Program-made: the position numbers and the translations under genes | Origin: DATJKD01 sp963728295 | GTDB taxonomy: Bacteria > Pseudomonadota > Gammaproteobacteria > Steroidobacterales > Steroidobacteraceae | DNA: 64,000 nt | Direction: 5' to 3' | Assembly (NCBI GenBank): GCA_963728295.1 | Contig: CAVSKB010000015.1 | Coordinates: 62,001 to 126,000, forward strand | Shown here: positions 63,033-64,000 of the stretch, piece by piece | Layout: each line of letters starts with the position of its first letter | Numbering within the stretch: the stretch's first letter is position 1 | Notes under the pieces: generated by a model | Seen by the model: only the letters and a program-made list of their open reading frames with translations | Database searches by the model: none | Told to the model about the DNA's origin: nothing

Positions 63033-64000
63033 TTAGCCCTGCTTGACGAGGCAAGCATAATAGAACCCGTCCATGTCGGCCTCCCCAGGGAGCCGGGCGT
63101 ACCCGGGCCCCTCCGGGTCCGGGCTCGGCGGCCAGCCGGCCACGGCGGCACGGGTGACGTCCGCCCCGGCGGGGGTGTCGGCCAGGAAGGAGCGGACCAC
63201 AGCGGCGTTCTCGGCCTTCAGCACCGAGCAGCTCGTGTAGAGCAAGCGTCCGCCCGGTCGCAGCGTAGGCCAGAGCGCCTCGAGCATCGCGCGCTGGCGC
63301 CGCTCGAACGGCTTCACGTCGCCGGGTCGCCTCAGCAGCTTGATGTCCGGGTGGCGGCGTATCACTCCTGTGGCCGAACACGGCACATCCAGCAGGATGC
63401 GGTCGTAAGGGCGGCCGTCCCACCAGGCATCCGGCCGCAGCGCATCACCCGTAACGAGCGTCGCCGAGAGACCCAGACGGTCGAGGTTGGCCCGCACCCG
63501 CTCGAGCCGGGCGGCGGAGGTATCGACGGCGGTCACCTCGGCGCCGCCCCCCGTGCGCTCGAGGATATGGCAGGTCTTGCCGCCGGGCGCGGCGCAGGCA
63601 TCGAGGATGCGTTCGCCCGACAGCGGGGCGAGCAGCTCGATCGCGAGCTGTGCGGCGGCGTCCTGGACGGACACCAGGCCCTCGGCGAACCCCGGCAGCG
63701 AGTGCACGTCGGCGGCGGGCTCGACACGCAACGCATCGGGCGCGAGCGCGTCGCGGTGGCCGCTGAACCCCGCCGCCTGCAACACCCGGAGCTGTGCCGC
63801 GATGTCGGTCCGCTGCGAGTTGACGCGCAGCCAGAGCGGCGGGTGCGCGTTGTTCGCATCGAGAATCGCCTCGTGTCGGCCTGGCCAGTCGCGCTCGATC
63901 GCGGACGTGAGCCAGCGCGGATGCGCGGTGCGGGTCGCGAGGTCCGCATCGACTTTCGCGAGCACCTCGACGCGCTCGCGCTGAAAGCGCCGCAGAACGG
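63033..64000 (-). CDS. rsmB: 16S rRNA (cytosine-C5-)-methyltransferase RsmB, 5' part beyond right edge
   Basis: Methylates C967 of 16S rRNA. The frame runs from the stop at 63033 beyond the right edge; the visible N-terminal part is LRRFQRERVEVLAKVDADLA, then AHPRWL. SAM-binding blocks include DAAAQLAIELLAPLSGERIL, DACAAPGGKTCHILE, and the two catalytic cysteines in LDVPCSATGVIRRHPDIKLL and LLYTSCSVLKAENAAV. The NusB-like N-terminal domain is probably outside. First gene of the rsmB-DUF4390-ntrY-ntrX unit. Confidence 0.92.
   Translation of the reverse strand, partial: VLRRFQRERVEVLAKVDADLATRTAHPRWLTSAIERDWPGRHEAILDANNAHPPLWLRVNSQRTDIAAQLRVLQAAGFSGHRDALAPDALRVEPAADVHSLPGFAEGLVSVQDAAAQLAIELLAPLSGERILDACAAPGGKTCHILERTGGGAEVTAVDTSAARLERVRANLDRLGLSATLVTGDALRPDAWWDGRPYDRILLDVPCSATGVIRRHPDIKLLRRPGDVKPFERRQRAMLEALWPTLRPGGRLLYTSCSVLKAENAAVVRSFLADTPAGADVTRAAVAGWPPSPDPEGPGYARLPGEADMDGFYYACLVKQG

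Noticed and set aside
1..64000. CRISPR arrays, insertion sequences or phage genes
   Set aside because: No regularly spaced repeats, transposase motifs or inverted terminal repeats were seen on reading both strands.

Overview
The window is a gene-dense, very GC-rich stretch of chromosome, most likely from a gammaproteobacterium near the Xanthomonadales / Nevskiales / Steroidobacterales. The evidence is the engB - cytochrome c4 - dsbA neighbourhood, an ntrYX pair, an LptM-type lipoprotein, DUF1329 and PEP-CTERM proteins, and a Xanthomonas-style arginine cluster that uses an acylornithine carbamoyltransferase. No CRISPR array, insertion sequence, prophage or rRNA was seen. One tRNA gene is present.

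Layout. 1-7.5 kb: a large membrane protein running off the left edge, a small unknown gene, a glycerophosphodiesterase plus FGGY kinase pair, a YheT-type hydrolase and a membrane-anchored response regulator. 7.7-16.3 kb: an EF-G paralogue, a YadGH-type ABC exporter, an orphan FlhC-like regulator divergent from an unknown gene across a duplicated palindromic operator, nudC, a TauE/SafE permease, a DUF4126 membrane protein and a TANGO2-like protein. 16.3-21.8 kb: tamA-tamB. 22.5-30.8 kb: argR-argG-DUF1611-argC-argD-argF'-argB-argH, a nearly continuous operon with ARG boxes before argR. 30.9-34.9 kb: a PEP-CTERM protein, a TolB-like/TPR protein and a DUF1329 protein. 34.9-40.8 kb, minus strand: copper resistance copAB, a RAM-domain regulator, maiA, ubiC and an acyl-CoA dehydrogenase. 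40.9-50.6 kb: lptM, polA, an outer-membrane barrel, engB (minus), cytochrome c4, dsbA, a CorA-type transporter, a NYN-LOTUS protein and a second TolB-like/TPR protein. 50.7-57.5 kb, minus strand: a compact biosynthetic operon (type III polyketide synthase, methyltransferase, FAD reductase, ACP, ketosynthase, secreted protein, FAD amine oxidase), beginning just after tRNA-Arg(CCG). 57.7-64 kb: cytochrome c5, a DUF4136 lipoprotein and, on the minus strand, rsmB-DUF4390-ntrY-ntrX.

The parts most worth attention are the type III PKS operon, which carries its own ACP and ketosynthase, and the arginine operon. The arginine operon has no argA or argE, contains a DUF1611 protein, and has an alanine at the carbamoyltransferase position thought to choose between acetyl- and succinyl-ornithine.

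Quality caveat: about nineteen genes that otherwise look functional are broken by single-base shifts. Almost all of these read as one extra base, which points to residual sequencing insertions rather than gene decay. Broken genes are therefore annotated over their full reconstructed span. Function calls rest on motifs read by eye; no database search was possible.
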